From Blastococcus sp. Marseille-P5729 (GTDB taxonomy: Bacteria; Actinomycetota; Actinomycetes; Mycobacteriales; Antricoccaceae), in contig NZ_OMPO01000001.1 of NCBI RefSeq assembly GCF_900292035.1, positions 1,701,292 through 1,765,291 of the forward strand: 64,000 nt of DNA, read 5' to 3'. Made by a program: the position numbers and the translations under genes. Below are positions 17,401 through 26,030 of the stretch, piece by piece. The number at the start of each line of letters is the position of its first letter. The first letter of the stretch is position 1. Below the pieces are notes generated by a model. That model searched no databases, had not been told where the DNA came from, and saw only the letters and a list, made by a program, of their open reading frames with translations.

Positions 17401-19062
17401 ATGACCAACGAGAACTCCGCTGCGTACGCCGCCAAGCCGTGGCTTGCGCTGTACGACGAAGGCGTCGGCGCCGAGACGGCGATCGAGTTCAGCAGCGGCC
17501 TGGACATGCACCGCCAGTCGGTGCAGCGTCACCCCGACAAGCCCGCGCTGTTCTACTTCGACACGCCGATGAGCTTCGCAGAGCTCGACCGGCTCAGCGA
17601 CGCGTTCGCGGTCGCGATGCACGACGAGCTCGGGGTCGGCGCTGGCGATCGCGTCATGCTGCAGCTGCAGAACATGCCGGCCTTCCTCATCAGTCAGTAC
17701 GCCGCCTGGAAGCTCGGCGCGATCGTCGTCCCGGTCAACCCGATGTTCAAGACCGACGAGCTCGTGAAGCTCGCCAGCGACTCCCAGCCCAAGGTGCTGG
17801 TGCAGCTGGACACGCTGTACGCCGATCTGCACGAGGCGATCGAGGCGCGGGGGACCACGATCGTCACGGCGTCCGCGCTGGACTACTGCAGTCAATGGCC
17901 CGCCGACCGGCTCGGCGAGATGACCCGACCCGAACCCGGCGGGGGCGGCGACCTGGGCGAGCTGTGTAAGAAGTACGACGAGCAGCGGCCTGAGCACCAC
18001 GAGCCCGGGCCGGACGACACCGCCTATCTGGTCTACACCTCGGGGACGACCGGCCCGCCGAAAGGCGCGATGAACACCCATCGGGCGGTGGTGTTCAACT
18101 CCGAGAACTACCGCGTCTACTGCGGGCTCGACGAGGACGACGTCTGCCTGGCGATCGCGCCGCTGTTCCACGTCACCGGCCTGATCGCGCACATCGGGGT
18201 GTGCGCCCTGCTCGGTATGCCGATGGCGCTGGGCTACCGGTTCGACCCCGTCGTCCAGCTGCGGCTGATCGAGCAGCATCAGTGCACCTGGGTGATGGGC
18301 GCAATCACCGCCTACATCGCGATCATGAACGAGCCGACCATCGACGACTACGACCTGTCGTCGATCAAGAAGCTGTGGAGCGGCGGTCAGGCGGTCTCAC
18401 CCAGCACCGTCGACCAGCTCGCGGACAAGCTCGGCGGCTATGTGCACAACCTCTACGGCCTGACCGAGTGCACCTCCGAGTCGCACGCCGTCCCATCCGC
18501 TCGCAAGGCACCGGTCGATCCCCGCAGCGGTGCGCTGTCCGTCGGGCCTCCGGTGCCCGGGTACGAGTGCCGGGTGGCCGACGAGGAGGGCAACGACGTC
18601 CCGGTCGGGGACGTCGGCGAGATCGTGATGCGCTCGCCCAGCATCGTCCCCGGCTACTGGAACAAGCCGGAGGAGTCGGCCAAGGCGATCCGTGACGGGT
18701 GGCTGTTCACCGGGGACGTCGGCTTCATGGACGACGACGGCTGGTTCTACATCGTCGACCGCAAGAAGGACATGATCGTCGCCTCCGGATTCAAGATCTG
18801 GCCGCGGGAGGTTGAGGACGTGCTCTACAAGCATCCCGCCGTCCGCGAGGCCGCGGTGATCGGCGTGCCGGACGAGTACCGTGGCGAGACCGTCGCGGCG
18901 TTCGTGAGCCTGAAGCCGGGCGCCAGCGCGGACGCCGAGGAGATCAAGGCCTTCTGCAAGGAGCGACTGGCCGCATACAAGTACCCCCGCAGCGTCGAGG
19001 TCATCGACGAGGTGCCCAAGACCGCGAGCGGCAAGATCATGCGGCGAGAGCTGCGTCGATGA
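17401..19062 (+). CDS. Acyl-CoA synthetase (AMP-forming fatty/aromatic acid-CoA ligase)
   Basis: Activates a carboxylic acid to its CoA thioester through an acyl-AMP. 553 residues with all ANL motifs: P-loop YTSGTTGPPKGAMNTHR (about 205), APLFHVTG, NLYGLTECTSESH, LFTGDVGFMDDDG, DRKKDMIVASGFKIWP, and the C-terminal Lys in PKTASGKIMRREL. ATG at 17401 is chosen because GGAGG lies 10 bases upstream; the longer open frame is not conserved-looking. It overlaps the GntR gene by 4 bp. With the broken synthetase at 14405 it was one of two such enzymes in the block. Confidence 0.92.
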   Translation: MTNENSAAYAAKPWLALYDEGVGAETAIEFSSGLDMHRQSVQRHPDKPALFYFDTPMSFAELDRLSDAFAVAMHDELGVGAGDRVMLQLQNMPAFLISQYAAWKLGAIVVPVNPMFKTDELVKLASDSQPKVLVQLDTLYADLHEAIEARGTTIVTASALDYCSQWPADRLGEMTRPEPGGGGDLGELCKKYDEQRPEHHEPGPDDTAYLVYTSGTTGPPKGAMNTHRAVVFNSENYRVYCGLDEDDVCLAIAPLFHVTGLIAHIGVCALLGMPMALGYRFDPVVQLRLIEQHQCTWVMGAITAYIAIMNEPTIDDYDLSSIKKLWSGGQAVSPSTVDQLADKLGGYVHNLYGLTECTSESHAVPSARKAPVDPRSGALSVGPPVPGYECRVADEEGNDVPVGDVGEIVMRSPSIVPGYWNKPEESAKAIRDGWLFTGDVGFMDDDGWFYIVDRKKDMIVASGFKIWPREVEDVLYKHPAVREAAVIGVPDEYRGETVAAFVSLKPGASADAEEIKAFCKERLAAYKYPRSVEVIDEVPKTASGKIMRRELRR

Positions 19063-19751
19063 CCATCCGTGCGGCCGAGACCGCGTTCGTCCTCGACACG
19101 ACCGCGCAACTCAGCCCGCAGATCGCCGTGTGGCTTCGCGACCGGATCATCTCCGGGCACTTCGCGCCACAGGACAAGCTCAAGCCCGAACACATTGCCG
19201 AGATGTGCGGGGCGAGCGCGACCCCGGTGCGCGAGGCGCTGATGACACTGCACGGCGAAGGCCTAGTCTCCTTCGCGCCCGGGCGCGGGTTCACCGTCCG
19301 GCCGCTGACCAGACAGGACATCGAGGACCTCATGTCGGCGCACGCACACTTCGCCGCTCTGCTGACCGAGCGCGCCGCCCGCGCGCTGAGCGACGCTGAT
19401 GTGCAGAAGCTGCGCGAGATCCAAGCGGCGATCGGGGACGCCGCTGGTCGTGAGGACTTCGACGAGGTCGAGCGGCTGGACGACGAGTTCCACCGCATCA
19501 TCAACCGTTCCACGGGCTCCGACCGGCTCAAGTGGCTCTACCGGACGACGATGCGCTTCATCCCGCATCGGCTCTTCGATCAGATCGAGGGGTTCAAGGA
19601 GGCCGCGGTCGAGGATCACGTGGTGATCATCAAGGGCCTGATCAACCGCAACCCCGAGGCGGCGGCCGCCGCGATGCGCGCGCACTGGCTGAACGTCGCG
19701 ACGATGCTGATCCGGCATATGCGCACCCACGGAGCGCTCGCCGACGGCTGA
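19059..19751 (+). CDS. GntR-family transcriptional regulator, FadR/FCD subfamily
   Basis: 230 residues: an N-terminal winged helix (LRDRIISGHFAPQDKLKPEH then CGASATPVREALMTLHGEGL, about 27-75) and a C-terminal FCD domain with the metal/ligand-binding pattern DDEFHRIINRSTGS and RAHWLNVATMLIRHM. FCD regulators usually respond to carboxylic acids or acyl-CoAs. The ATGA overlap with the ligase implies co-expression, and the two TCTATAGA palindromes in front of the ligase are likely its operators, also placed to control the divergent lactonase. Confidence 0.9.
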   Translation: MTIRAAETAFVLDTTAQLSPQIAVWLRDRIISGHFAPQDKLKPEHIAEMCGASATPVREALMTLHGEGLVSFAPGRGFTVRPLTRQDIEDLMSAHAHFAALLTERAARALSDADVQKLREIQAAIGDAAGREDFDEVERLDDEFHRIINRSTGSDRLKWLYRTTMRFIPHRLFDQIEGFKEAAVEDHVVIIKGLINRNPEAAAAAMRAHWLNVATMLIRHMRTHGALADG

Positions 19752-19850
19752 GCGGCCCCCGGTCGCGGTGCGGCGCGGAGCTCGACGACATTCGTTCACC
19801 CGCGCCTCACCGAGTGCATACCCCGACAGGGTGCCGTTTGTGGTTGGCTC

Positions 19851-20666
19851 ATGCCCATGACCGCTTCCCGCACGATCCGCGTCGGCGTCCAGCTGCAACC
19901 CCAGCACGCCGACTACGCCCAGATCCGCGACGCCGTCCGCCGCGCCGAAGACCTCGGCGTCGACATCGCGTTCAACTGGGACCACTTCTTCCCACTGTAC
20001 GGCGCTGCCGACGGCAAGCACTTCGAGTGCTGGACGATGCTGGCGGCCTGGGCCGAGCAGACCTCGCGGATCGAGATCGGCGCGCTGGTCACCTGCAATG
20101 CCTACCGGAACCCCCAGCTGGTCGCCGACATGGCGCGCACCGTCGACCACATCTCCGACGGCCGGCTGATTCTTGGAATGGGCTCGGGGTGGTTCGAGAA
20201 GGACTTCGATGAGTACGACTTCGAGTTCAAGACCGCCGGACGGCGCCTCGATGACCTGCGCGACGCGCTGCCGCTGATCGAGGCGCGACTCAACCAGCTC
20301 AACCCGCCGCCGACCCGCGAAATCCCCGTGCTGATCGGCGGTGGCGGTGAGAAGAAGACGCTGCGCCTGGTCGCGCAGTACGCCGACATCTGGCACACCT
20401 TCGCCCAAGGCGACGAACTCGCCCACAAGATCGACGTCCTCAAGCGGCACTGCCACGACATCGGTCGCAAGGTCGAGGAGATCGAGATCTCCGTCGGTGT
20501 CGACGGCCGCGGCCGGGAGGGCCGGGCTCTCGACGACCCAGAGGTCGAAGGTCGGGCCTTGTTGGAGGCCGGCGTCTCGCTGTTCACCATCGGGGTCGGC
20601 GGCCCGGACTACGACCTGGCCATGGTGGAGAAGTACGTCGGCTGGCGCGACCAGCTCAACGGCTGA
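19851..20666 (+). CDS. LLM-class F420-dependent oxidoreductase
   Basis: A luciferase-like TIM barrel of 271 residues. Visible: RVGVQLQPQHADY at the N-terminus, AFNWDHFFPLYG, IEIGALVTCNAYRNPQL, ARTVDHISDGRLILGMGSGW and PVLIGGGGEKKTLRLVA, all typical of F420-type (and not FMN-type) members of this superfamily in actinobacteria. Likely a hydride transfer in catabolism; the substrate is unknown. A second ATG two codons downstream (19857) is equally possible. Followed after 48 bp by a Ddn-family gene, making a pair of F420-type enzymes. Confidence 0.88.
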   Translation: MPMTASRTIRVGVQLQPQHADYAQIRDAVRRAEDLGVDIAFNWDHFFPLYGAADGKHFECWTMLAAWAEQTSRIEIGALVTCNAYRNPQLVADMARTVDHISDGRLILGMGSGWFEKDFDEYDFEFKTAGRRLDDLRDALPLIEARLNQLNPPPTREIPVLIGGGGEKKTLRLVAQYADIWHTFAQGDELAHKIDVLKRHCHDIGRKVEEIEISVGVDGRGREGRALDDPEVEGRALLEAGVSLFTIGVGGPDYDLAMVEKYVGWRDQLNG

Positions 20667-20714
20667 GCACAGCGTAGATTCGACCCATACACCGCGCGAC
20701 CGGAAGGCCACCAC

Positions 20715-21143
20715 ATGAGCGAGAACTACCGACCGAGCCCGACCAGCTGGGTGCGCAAGCACGTGGAGAAGATCGAGGCGGCGGGCACCACGGACGTCGC
20801 CGACATCCAGGGCATGCCCGTCGTCCTGCTCACCATGACTGGCCGCCAGTCCGGCGACACCCTGAAGGTGCCGCTGATGCGCGTCGAGGACAACGGCGTG
20901 TACGCCGCCGTCGCCAGCAAGGGCGGCGCCCCCGAGCATCCGCAGTGGTTCTACAACATCAAGGCGCAGCCCGACATCGCCCTGCAGGACGGCACGGAGG
21001 TCTCGCAGGTGCGGGCGCGCGAGATCGGCGGTGAGGAGCGGGCGCAGTGGTGGGAGCGGTGCGTGGCTGCTTACCCGGCGTACGCCGAGTATCAGACCAA
21101 GACTGACCGGCTGATTCCGGTCTTCCTTCTGGAACCCCGCTAG
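20715..21143 (+). CDS. Ddn-family deazaflavin (F420)-dependent nitroreductase-like protein
   Basis: 142 residues matching the split-barrel F420-binding family of M. tuberculosis Ddn: SPTSWVRKHVEKIEAAG at the N-terminus, PVVLLTMTGRQSGDTLKVPL (about 34-53), YAAVASKGGAPEHPQWFYNI (about 66-85) and the C-terminal YQTKTDRLIPVFLLEP. Family members reduce quinones or nitro compounds, or bind fatty acids. Same strand as the LLM gene with a short gap, so probably co-transcribed; the F420 link between neighbours is notable. Confidence 0.9.
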   Translation: MSENYRPSPTSWVRKHVEKIEAAGTTDVADIQGMPVVLLTMTGRQSGDTLKVPLMRVEDNGVYAAVASKGGAPEHPQWFYNIKAQPDIALQDGTEVSQVRAREIGGEERAQWWERCVAAYPAYAEYQTKTDRLIPVFLLEPR

Positions 21144-21210
21144 CCGAACCCGGCCGTGTGCGGGATGACTCGCTAAGCGGGTCGTCCTTCACGCAATCGG
21201 CTCGAGCCTG

Positions 21211-21228
21211 TCGTTGAATATTGAACGA
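21211..21228. promoter_or_regulatory. Near-palindrome upstream of the dioxygenase gene
   Basis: TCGTTGAATATTGAACGA is symmetric except for one base pair position per arm and lies 21 bp before the dioxygenase ATG, overlapping the expected promoter. It could be an operator for an unlinked MarR- or TetR-type regulator; no regulator gene is adjacent. Confidence 0.4.
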
Positions 21229-21248
21229 CTACGTCGTATGCTCGAGAC

Positions 21249-22037
21249 ATGACAGCACCCACCCGCATGCCCGTCGTGTATCTCGGCCACGGCGCCCCGC
21301 CGCTCGCCGACGACGCGCTGTGGACCTCTCAGCTCGCCGAGTGGTCACGTGATCTGCCGCGGCCCAAGGCAATCCTGGTGGTGTCGGCGCATTGGGAGGC
21401 GGCGCCGGTCACCTTGGGAGCCACCCGCACCGTCCCGCTGACCTACGACTTCTGGGGATTCCCGCAGCGGTACTACGAGGTGCAGTACGCCGCCCCAGGG
21501 GCTCCGCAGCTCGCCAGCGAGGTCGCCCGGCTGCTCGGCGACGTCGCGCACGACGAGCAGCGCGGTCTCGACCACGGCGCCTACGTGCCCCTGGTGGAGA
21601 TGTACCCGGACGCCGACATCCCGGTGCTGCAGCTGTCCATGCCGACCCTCGCACCAGCCGAGCTGTTCGAGATGGGGCGGCGGCTTGCGCCGCTGCGCGA
21701 GCAGGGGGTGCTGGTGATGGGAAGTGGATTCGTCACCCACAACCTGCGACTGATCGAGTTCGGTCACGGCGGCGCTGCCGATCAGCGGCACGGCTGGTCG
21801 GTCGACTTCGACGAGTGGACCACCGACGCGATGCGCCGCGGTGATGTCGACGCGCTCCTGGACTTCATGCACAAGGCGCCGGCTGCGCAGCTCGCCCATC
21901 CGCGCACCGAGCACTTCGCGCCGATCTTTGTGTCCATGGGGGCGGCGTACGGCGCGGACGGCGCTGCTTTCCAGGCACGGTCGGTGATCGACGGATACTG
22001 GTACGGCCTAGCGAAGCGCTCGTTCCAGATCGCCTGA
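21249..22037 (+). CDS. LigB/DODA-type extradiol ring-cleavage dioxygenase family protein
   Basis: 262 residues of the class III extradiol superfamily (4,5-DOPA dioxygenase group). Expected metal and acid-base histidines are visible: GHGAPP (His14), SAHWEA (His48), LDHGAYVP (His109), FVTHNLR (His164) and TEHFAPI (His222). It likely opens a catecholic ring in the cytoplasm, although some bacterial members lack dioxygenase activity. It lies in a catabolic block with F420 enzymes, a CoA ligase and a lactonase. No ring-hydroxylase gene is nearby. Confidence 0.88.
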   Translation: MTAPTRMPVVYLGHGAPPLADDALWTSQLAEWSRDLPRPKAILVVSAHWEAAPVTLGATRTVPLTYDFWGFPQRYYEVQYAAPGAPQLASEVARLLGDVAHDEQRGLDHGAYVPLVEMYPDADIPVLQLSMPTLAPAELFEMGRRLAPLREQGVLVMGSGFVTHNLRLIEFGHGGAADQRHGWSVDFDEWTTDAMRRGDVDALLDFMHKAPAAQLAHPRTEHFAPIFVSMGAAYGADGAAFQARSVIDGYWYGLAKRSFQIA

Positions 22038-22146
22038 CGGCGCCCGGCCTCGCCGTCCGCGATCAGTCGGACGAGGCGAGCCGGGACTGGTCGCGCCGTC
22101 CTCGGCCAGACGGACGATCAGGCGAGCCGGAACCGGTCCCGCTCGA

Positions 22147-22401
22147 TCAGGCGGACGAGGCCGGCCGGGAATCGGTCGCGCCGCGCCCGGCGGCCGCCGG
22201 CTGGTCGGTCTTGCTGCGGCCCGCTACCGCGATCGACAGCAGCGCTCCCACCAGCACGAGGAAGTGCCCCGCCGGGAGCCCCCAGCCGAGCACGGAGGTG
22301 GTCAGCGCCGGGGTCTGGTCGACGTCCGCCATGAACCAGGCAGACCACGCGTTGCCCAGCAGCGCGGCGATCGCGGCCGGCAGTGCGCCGACGAAACCCC
22401 C
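22147..22401 (-). pseudogene. Probable remnant of an integral membrane protein
   Basis: An open frame with two hydrophobic segments (FVGALPAAIAALLGNAWSAW and LPAGHFLVLVGALLSIAVAG) starts directly after an in-frame TGA at 22402 and has no good upstream start. It looks like the C-terminal end of a larger membrane protein whose beginning has been lost. An ATG at 22332 could make a 61-residue protein with one helix. The 3' end is partly duplicated in 22038-22140. The family is not recognised. Confidence 0.45.
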
Positions 22402-22483
22402 TCAGACACCGGGCCGGAACACCGTAAAGCTCAGCGATTCCCTAACACGCCGAGTTCGCGCTGGTCAGCGGGTCCGGCGAGGC

Positions 22484-24145
22484 TCAATGACCGCGGAAGG
22501 CCTCCTCGAGCCACCATGCCGCCTCGTCCCGGGTCACCTTCGCGTCGATCAGCATGGGGCGCTTCCGCGGACCCTCCAGCCAGTCGCGGACGGCGTCCAG
22601 GTCCGCGGGGCTTCGCACCGTGACCGCCTCGAAGCCGTACCCGCGGCCGATCGCGGCGATGTCGGTCTCGTCGAAGACCACGAGGTCGAGTGGATGCCCG
22701 CCCGGGCCGAAGTGGTGCACCTCGGCGCCGTACGCCTCGTCGTTGAAGACCACGACGAGCATGTCCAGCCCGAGCCGGACGACGGTATCCAGCTCGGCCG
22801 CGCCCATCAGCGCCCCGCCGTCCCCGAGCGCGGCGACCGTCAGCCGATCGGGCCGAGCGAGCGCTGCGCCGATCGCCGTCGCGAGGCCGAGCCCGATCGC
22901 CTGGAAGGCCTGCGTGAAGCAAAATCCGTCCTCGTCAGGAACGTCCAGGAACATGCTTGGGTAGCCCATGAAGTTGCCCGAGTCGACCGCGACGACCCGC
23001 TGCTCGGGCAGCATGGCGTCCAGCTCGATGCACAGCCGCCGGGGGTCGATCAGGTGATCAGAGCTCGCATCGTCGTACGGCACGTCGCCCCAGCGGGACT
23101 CGTTGGCGATCCGCTCGCGCAGCTCATCGGTACGCCAGCCCTCGCTGCGTCCGCTGCCGGCCAGCGTGGCGCTCGCGGTCACCGCGACGTCGCCGTGCAC
23201 CCCGAAGGTCAGCTCGCGATGCACCCCGATCGCCTCGAGCGTGTCGTCGACCTGCACGACCGTTGCGCCGTCCGCGATCAGCCGGCCATGCCGCATCGTC
23301 CACATGTTCAGCGCGCAGCCCCACCCGACGACGAGGTCGGCCTGCGAGATCAGCTCGGCGGCCAGCGGGGTGCTGAACCCGCCGGAGACGTCCAGCGACC
23401 ACGGGTCGCCGGCGAACAACCCCTTCGCGACCGCGGACGTCGCCAGCAGCGCCCCGTGCGCCTCGGCCAGCTCGACCAGCGCGTCCCGGGCGGACGCCGA
23501 CCTCGCACCCCGGCCGGCGACGAACACCGGGCGCCGCGACCGGCGGAGCGCTTCGGTGAGCCGGGCGACGTCGTCCGGTGCCGGCTCGAGGGCGGCCGGT
23601 GCGGGCGGCAACGTGAGCAGCGCCAGCTCGGCGGCAACGTCGGCCGCCACGATCTCGGACTGCACCGACAGCGGAAGGTTCAGCACCACGGTGCGGCGTC
23701 CGTGCACAGCCTCGGCGACCGCGGCGACCGTCTCGTCGAGACAGGTCTCCGCGGACGTGACGCGATGCGGGCGGGCACCGACGGAGGCGGCGAGCGCGTC
23801 CTGATCGACCCAGAAGTTGGAGCGTCGATCCCCAGCCTCGGCGGTGACGACGACGAGCGGCGTACGGCTCTTGGCCGCCTCGCCGATGCCCGTGATCGCG
23901 TTGGTCAGCCCGCACCCCTGGTGCACGCTCACGCCGGCAGGCCGGCCGGTCTGCCGGCTGTAGGCGTCGGCCAGGGTCGCGGCGCCACCTTCATGGCGAG
24001 TCGCGACGAACCGCGCACCTGCCGCGACCATCGCGTTGGTGACATGGAAGTTGCCCGAGCCGATCACCCCCGAGACGAGGTCGACGCCCAGCCGCACCAG
24101 TGCCCGGCCGACCGCCTCGGCGACGGTCAGCTCAGCGCTGCCCAT
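22484..24145 (-). CDS. Thiamine pyrophosphate-dependent enzyme (acetolactate synthase-like)
   Basis: 553 residues with the three domains of the ALS/benzoylformate decarboxylase superfamily: the PYR domain with catalytic Glu in ATRHEGGAAT (about 50), a central domain, and the PP domain with the TPP motif ALGDGGALMGAAELDTVV ending in NDEAYGAE. VHQGCGLTN replaces the usual THGPG segment. It is preceded by a cyclase-family hydrolase gene only 7 bp away. A paired cyclase and TPP enzyme suggests hydrolysis followed by decarboxylation, as in isatin/isatinate breakdown, but the substrate is unproven. It is not the biosynthetic acetolactate synthase, since no small subunit is present. Confidence 0.88.
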   Translation of the reverse strand: MGSAELTVAEAVGRALVRLGVDLVSGVIGSGNFHVTNAMVAAGARFVATRHEGGAATLADAYSRQTGRPAGVSVHQGCGLTNAITGIGEAAKSRTPLVVVTAEAGDRRSNFWVDQDALAASVGARPHRVTSAETCLDETVAAVAEAVHGRRTVVLNLPLSVQSEIVAADVAAELALLTLPPAPAALEPAPDDVARLTEALRRSRRPVFVAGRGARSASARDALVELAEAHGALLATSAVAKGLFAGDPWSLDVSGGFSTPLAAELISQADLVVGWGCALNMWTMRHGRLIADGATVVQVDDTLEAIGVHRELTFGVHGDVAVTASATLAGSGRSEGWRTDELRERIANESRWGDVPYDDASSDHLIDPRRLCIELDAMLPEQRVVAVDSGNFMGYPSMFLDVPDEDGFCFTQAFQAIGLGLATAIGAALARPDRLTVAALGDGGALMGAAELDTVVRLGLDMLVVVFNDEAYGAEVHHFGPGGHPLDLVVFDETDIAAIGRGYGFEAVTVRSPADLDAVRDWLEGPRKRPMLIDAKVTRDEAAWWLEEAFRGH

Positions 24146-24152
24146 CGTTCGC

Positions 24153-24923
24153 TCAGTCCTCCACGAGCGCCAGCACCCGGCACGGCGAGCCCGATCCATC
24201 GACGATCTTCAATGGCGTCGCGATGATCAGCGCACCGGTGGCGGGCAGCTGGTCGAGGTTCTGCAGCTGGGCGAGGCCGTACTTGCCGGCACCCAGGAAG
24301 AACGCGTGGCAGGGGAAGGCCGGGTCGAAGGAGTGCGCGGCTCCGGCGTCCGTGCCGACGGTCTCGACGCCGATCCCGATGACGCCGGTCTGCTCGGCCA
24401 CCCACTGGGCGCACTCCGCCGACATGCCGGGACTGGTCGGCCCGGTATCGGTGTTATTGATCATCTCCTGCTGAGTGGTGCGCGCCGACCACCCCGTGCG
24501 GCACAGCAACCAGCCGCCGTCCGGGAGCGGTCCGTGCTCCTGCTGCCATTGGTCGAGGTGCTCGCGCTCGATCACGAAGTTGGGGTCGGCCGCGACCTGC
24601 TCGGTCACGTCGATGACCACGGCCGGGCGCAGGAAGACCTCGGCCGGCACCCCGGAGATGTCGCCCTGGTCCTTCCCGGTCACCCAGTGGTTGGGGGCGT
24701 CGAAGTGGGTGCCGGTGTGCTCGCCGGTGCGGAAGTTGTTCCAGTACCACCCCGGCCCGCGGTCGTCGTACCGGCTGATCTCCTCGAAGGTGAACCGCTG
24801 GGTCTGCCCGAACTCCGGCGGCAACTCGAGGATCGGCGTCTCGTGCGACAGCGGCGCAGTGAGGTCGACGACGCGAATCTTTCGGTCGGTGAGGGCGCGA
24901 GCGAGGTCGGACAGCACGGACAT
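24153..24923 (-). CDS. Cyclase-family metal-dependent hydrolase (kynurenine formamidase/isatin hydrolase-like)
   Basis: 256 residues. The family signature HxGTHxDxPxH is visible as HTGTHFDAPNHW (about 86-97), with the supporting VVDLTAPLSHETP at the N-terminus, GWLLCRTGWSAR, and the C-terminal ALIIATPLKIVDGSGSPCRV. Members are Mn/Zn hydrolases that open cyclic amides or formamides. The ATG at 24923 follows GGAG; the longer upstream frame lacks support. Transcribed with the TPP enzyme immediately downstream, so its acid product is probably the next substrate. Confidence 0.88.
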   Translation of the reverse strand: MSVLSDLARALTDRKIRVVDLTAPLSHETPILELPPEFGQTQRFTFEEISRYDDRGPGWYWNNFRTGEHTGTHFDAPNHWVTGKDQGDISGVPAEVFLRPAVVIDVTEQVAADPNFVIEREHLDQWQQEHGPLPDGGWLLCRTGWSARTTQQEMINNTDTGPTSPGMSAECAQWVAEQTGVIGIGVETVGTDAGAAHSFDPAFPCHAFFLGAGKYGLAQLQNLDQLPATGALIIATPLKIVDGSGSPCRVLALVED

Positions 24924-25018
24924 GGGGGCTCCGTTCGAGATATGCGGTTCCCGCCATCGTAGGTCCCCCGGATTGTGGAACGTAGTGCTCGCTGAGCGCG
25001 CGCTACGTTCCAATCAGG

Positions 25019-25741
25019 TCAACGGCGGAGGCGTTCGCGGGCGACGGCGGCGACGGCGGTGAGTGGGATGCCGGCCGGGCAGACCTCGGCACACTCGCCG
25101 TACGTCGAGCACGGTCCGAAGGTCTCGTCCAGGACGGCGCCTATGGCCTTCGCCCGGCGTCCCCGCTCGATCGCCGGCTGCGGCAGCATCGCGAGATGCG
25201 CGAGCTTGGCGCCTGCGAACAGGTGCGCGGCGCCGTTCGGGCAGGCCGCCACGCACGCGCCACAGCCAATGCACGCGGCGAAGTCCAGCGCTGACTCAGC
25301 CGCGTCGTGCGGAACCGGCAACGCGTCGGCGTCCGGCGCGGTGCCGGCCATGACGTCGACGTGGCCGCCGGCCTCGATCAGGGCATCGAGCGCCGAACGG
25401 TCGACCACCAGGTCGCGGATCACCGGGAATGCCGCCGACCGCAGTGGCTCGATCGTGAGCTCGTCCACGCCGCCGAAGGCCCTGAGGTGTTGGCGGCAGG
25501 ACGGCGTCCGCGGGGCGGGCCCGTGAGGCGTGCCGTCGACCGTCACGCCGCACGCTCCACAGATTCCCTCGCGGCAGTCGGACTCGAATGCGATCGGCTC
25601 GCCGCCCTCGGCGACGATCTGGTCGTTGAGGACGTCGAGCAGCTCCATCAGCGACATCTCCGGGCTGACCTCGGCGAGCTCGTGAGTCTCGAAGTGGCCA
25701 GCGTCGGCCGGGCCGCGCTGACGCCATACCCGGATCCTCAT
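25019..25741 (-). CDS. sdhB: Succinate dehydrogenase/fumarate reductase iron-sulfur subunit
   Basis: Carries electrons from the flavoprotein to quinone at the membrane. 240 residues: an N-terminal 2Fe-2S domain with CREGICGACG (about 56-65) and the fourth cysteine in TPSCRQHLR, then a C-terminal ferredoxin-like domain with CIGCGACVAACPNG (about 160) and CSTYGECAEVCPAGI for the 4Fe-4S and 3Fe-4S clusters. The layout is that of the non-classical (B-type) enzyme. The distance to sdhA is 313 bp and is filled by tandem repeats, unusual within an sdhCAB operon. Confidence 0.95.
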   Translation of the reverse strand: MRIRVWRQRGPADAGHFETHELAEVSPEMSLMELLDVLNDQIVAEGGEPIAFESDCREGICGACGVTVDGTPHGPAPRTPSCRQHLRAFGGVDELTIEPLRSAAFPVIRDLVVDRSALDALIEAGGHVDVMAGTAPDADALPVPHDAAESALDFAACIGCGACVAACPNGAAHLFAGAKLAHLAMLPQPAIERGRRAKAIGAVLDETFGPCSTYGECAEVCPAGIPLTAVAAVARERLRR

Positions 25742-25751
25742 CGGAGGTCAC

Positions 25752-26030
25752 CACGTTTCGGCGTCGCCTCCGCTAGCGCTCCGGCTCGCTCAACGACCGT
25801 AGAAGGAGAACCGACACGCACGTGGGACTCGACGACCGCGAACGGGAACTCAACGACCGTAGAAGGAGAACCGACACGCGCAGGGGACTCGACGACCGCG
25901 AACGGGAGCTCAACGACCGTAGAAGGAGAACCGACACGCGCGGGGGACTCGACGACCGCGAACGGGAGCTCAACGACCGTAGAAGGAGAACCGACACGCG
26001 CGGGGGACTCGATGAGCGCGGGACGCTCCG
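25752..26030. repeat. 60-bp tandem repeats between sdhA and sdhB, with dispersed-repeat start
   Basis: A 'TTTCGGCGTCGCC..GCTAGCGCT..GCTCAACGACCGT' unit (25752-25800) is followed by about four copies of an exact 60-bp period, each containing ACGACCGTAGAAGGAG, AACCGACACG and GGGACTCGACGACCGCGAA. Copies differ at a few bases. Because 60 is a multiple of three, long open frames arise on both strands, but none resembles a protein. The first unit matches the repeats at 32792 and 43353. Confidence 0.9.

Noticed and set aside
19263..20939. A 558-codon minus-strand frame opposite the GntR, LLM and Ddn genes
   Set aside because: It spans three well-supported plus-strand genes and contains only the low-complexity Val/Asp/Arg composition typical of antisense frames in GC-rich DNA.
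25791..26030. Possible CRISPR array
   Set aside because: The repeats are directly contiguous 60-bp units with no unique spacers, and no cas genes are present.
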